Shown piece after piece: positions 4,679-6,944 of a DNA stretch of 6,944 nucleotides. The notes under the pieces were generated by a model. That model saw only the letters and a program-made list of their open reading frames with translations. It had not been told where the DNA came from and did no database searches. The first letter of the stretch is position 1, and each line of letters begins with the position of its first letter. Source of the DNA: Bacteroidaceae bacterium. Its GTDB lineage: Bacteria; Bacteroidota; Bacteroidia; Bacteroidales; CHK158-818. The stretch lies in contig JAFUKV010000244.1 in assembly GCA_017467745.1 (NCBI GenBank), forward strand, positions 1-6,944. Reading direction: 5' to 3'. The position numbers and the translations under genes were made by a program.

Positions 4679-6944
4679 TCAGTTTTTTAAATTCAGTTTC
4701 TCTTTCAGATACCGCCCGGTATAAGAGTTCGGTTCTTCCGAAACCTCTTCGGGAGTACCCGTGCATACAACAAATCCTCCTTTATCGCCGCCTTCGGGTC
4801 CCATATCAATAATATGATCTGCGCATTTTATCACATCCATATTATGTTCTATAATTACAATCGTATGGCCTTTCTCTATCAATGCGTCAAATGCTTTTAA
4901 CAATGTTTTTATATCATGAAAATGCAACCCGGTAGTAGGTTCATCAAAAATAAAAATAGTAGGTTCTTGTTTCTCATTACTTAAAAAGTATGCTAATTTT
5001 ACCCGCTGATTTTCTCCACCCGACAATGTCGATGACGACTGCCCCAGTTTAATATAGCCCAAACCTACATCTTGCAACGGTTGAAGCCGCCTTACTATTT
5101 TCTTTTCAAGAGAACCTTTGGCTTCGGAGAAAAATTCGATTGCCTGATTTATGGTCATTTCTAAAATATCGTTGATATTCTTTCCTCGATATTCTATATC
5201 CAGCACTTCTTGTTTAAAGCGTTTACCGTGGCAACTTTCGCACGTCAGAGTTATGTCTGACATAAATTGCATGGCAACGGTGATAGTACCGTCTCCCTTA
5301 CACTCTTCACAGCGTCCCCCTTCCATATTAAACGAAAAATACGACTGACCGAATCCCATCTGCTTAGCAGCCTGTTGGTCAGCATAAAGTTTCCGAATTT
5401 CATCAAAAGCTTTCAGATAAGTAGCTGCATTAGAACGAGAAGACTTTCCGATAGGGTTTTGATCGACAAATTCTATATGTTTAGCCAAAGCCATGTCTCC
5501 CGACAAATTTACATGCGTACCGGGCGTATCGCCGCTACCTTCATAATAACGAACTAACGAACGATAAAAGACATCCCTCACCAACGATGATTTTCCTGAA
5601 CCGCTCACCCCCGTAACCACAGTCATCACATTCAGCGGGAACTTGACGTCAATACCCTTTAAATTATTCTGCGCGGCGCTTTTAACCTCTACAAAATTGT
5701 TCCATTTTCGGCGCACAGGCACTTCTATTTTATCTTCACCTGTCAGATACCGCACCGTATAGCTATCTGTCGCCTTTTTCAGCCTATTTACAGAGCCTTG
5801 ATAAATAACCTCACCTCCTAAACGTCCGGCCTTCGGCCCAATATCTATAATATAGTCGGCCGCTCGCATAATTTCTTCGTCATGCTCTACCACCACAACA
5901 GTATTCCCTAAATCTCGCAATTGCCGTAAAACGTCAATTAGCAATGCCGTATCACGCGAATGCAGACCGATACTGGGCTAATCAAGGATATACAAAGAAC
6001 CTACTAAACTGCTACCTAATGAGGTTACTAAATTTATGCGCTGGCTTTCTCCCCCCGACAACGAAGAAGAAAGACGGTCTAAGGTTAAATATCCTAACCC
6101 GACACTCAACATAAATTCTATCCGGCTATTTATTTCCACCAACAATCGCTTAGCGATAGCCGACTCTTGCTCATTCAACTGCAATGTAGAAAAAAACTCT
6201 TTTAAATCCGTTATCGGCATTTTAACCAAATCGGCTATGCTCTTTCCTCCTACCTTCACATACATAGCTCCGTGTTTTAGACGGCTGCCATGACAATCAG
6301 GACAAGTCGTTTTTCCCCGATAACGGGCTAACATAACTCTATATTGTATTTTATACTGATTTTCTTCAAGCATCTTGAAAAAATCACGTATACCGCCAAA
6401 ATAATTATTTCCGCTCCATAACAACTCTTTCTGTTCGGGAGTTAACTGGTAATAAGGGCGATGTATCGGAAAATCGAATTTATCTGCTACTTCTATCAAA
6501 CGTTTTTTCCATTCGCTCATTTTCTCTCCCCGCCAGCACATTACGGCATCTTCAAAAACCGATAACGCCTTGTTAGGAACAACTAAATCTTCATCAATGC
6601 CTATTACCTTACCAAAGCCCTCACAAGTAGGACAAGCCCCAGCCGGACTATTGAAATTAAACATTAAATCAGACGGTTCTTCAAACACCATTCCATCTGC
6701 CTCAAAGCGTTTTGAAAACAGACGCCTTTCAACCCCGCCATCTGTGTAGAACAACAATTCGCACGAATTATTCCCTTCAAAAAAAGCAGTTTCAACAGAA
6801 TCAAACAAACGGCTAATCGTATCTTTGGCGGCAGATACGGACAAACGGTCTACTAAAACAGAGATTTCACTTACATCAGTATAATCGTTACCATTATCCA
6901 ACCATTCTGTGATAGGAATCATCTTATCAAGATAAATCAACCGA
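4679..6944 (-). pseudogene. uvrA: UvrABC excinuclease subunit A, 5' end outside the window, interrupted by an amber codon
   Basis: UvrA is the dimeric ABC-type ATPase that finds bulky DNA damage and loads UvrB in nucleotide excision repair. About 755 codons are visible; roughly 190 N-terminal residues, including the first Walker A, lie past 6944. Seen in order: the end of the UvrB-binding region, CPTCEGFG, the insertion segment with CPDCHGSR, the first ABC signature LSGGESQRI, and Walker B LYILD. A TAG at 5980-5978 then stands where Glu is expected in ILDEPSIGLH. The same frame resumes at once with PSIGLHSRDT, H-loop VVVEHD, second Walker A GVSGSGKSS, a zinc finger CEEC-x19-CESC, signature LSGGENQRV, Walker B FIFDEPTTGLH and IIEHNMD, ending at a TGA. 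One G-to-T change (GAG to TAG) explains the break. The protein as written would lack the whole second ATPase half; readthrough or a sequence error are alternatives. Confidence 0.9.

Noticed and set aside
4679..5944. Separate short UvrA-like gene starting at 5944
   Set aside because: The start is only a TTG inside the conserved A-L-L-I-D-V segment, and the same frame continues upstream through PSIGLHSRDT to the amber codon, so it is the second half of one uvrA.
6036..6293. Plus-strand open frame opposite uvrA
   Set aside because: It is antisense to conserved UvrA motifs and shows no family resemblance.
1..6944. CRISPR array, tRNA or rRNA genes, or a complete insertion sequence
   Set aside because: I saw no regularly spaced repeats, no tRNA- or rRNA-like stretch, and no transposase frame in the window.

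Overview
This window looks like DNA from a Bacteroidales bacterium (Bacteroides, Parabacteroides or a relative). The composition is AT-rich. The recognisable promoters have the Bacteroidota form, TTTG at -33 and TAnnTTTG at -7, and there are no strong Shine-Dalgarno sequences. The UvrA, PanB, MarR-GNAT and excisionase-like proteins all read like Bacteroidales versions. The genus cannot be settled from the sequence alone.

Layout. Positions 1-259 hold the 3' end of an unrecognised plus-strand gene, whose reading frame breaks near position 200. It converges on a minus-strand excisionase-like helix-turn-helix gene (312-644), with a candidate two-way terminator between them. This left end looks like part of an integrative or conjugative element, though no integrase or relaxase is visible. 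A minus-strand gene run follows, read from 3384 down to about 815: a MarR-type regulator fused to a GNAT acetyltransferase, a small three-helix membrane protein, a small cupin, a frameshifted ketopantoate hydroxymethyltransferase (panB), and a 60-residue hypothetical protein. A very good promoter sits just before the MarR-GNAT gene, and the gene spacing suggests one operon.

Positions 3385-3993 hold no protein gene longer than about 20 codons but are rich in signals. They contain two inverted repeats, a plus-strand promoter feeding an RNA of about 85 nt that folds into a long stem ending in a U-rich tail, and the promoter of the next gene. A plus-strand outer-membrane beta-barrel protein follows (3994-4665). 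Converging on it is uvrA on the minus strand (4679 to beyond the window end), interrupted by an in-frame amber codon exactly where the first Walker B glutamate should be.

How it fits together. The MarR-GNAT/membrane/cupin/PanB run resembles a small accessory metabolic cassette with its own regulator; its substrate cannot be read from the sequence. Three genes carry single-site lesions (the first ORF, panB and uvrA), and a fourth gene junction has a suspicious A6 run. This is either local gene decay or sequence error, and that question should be settled before anything is concluded about function.
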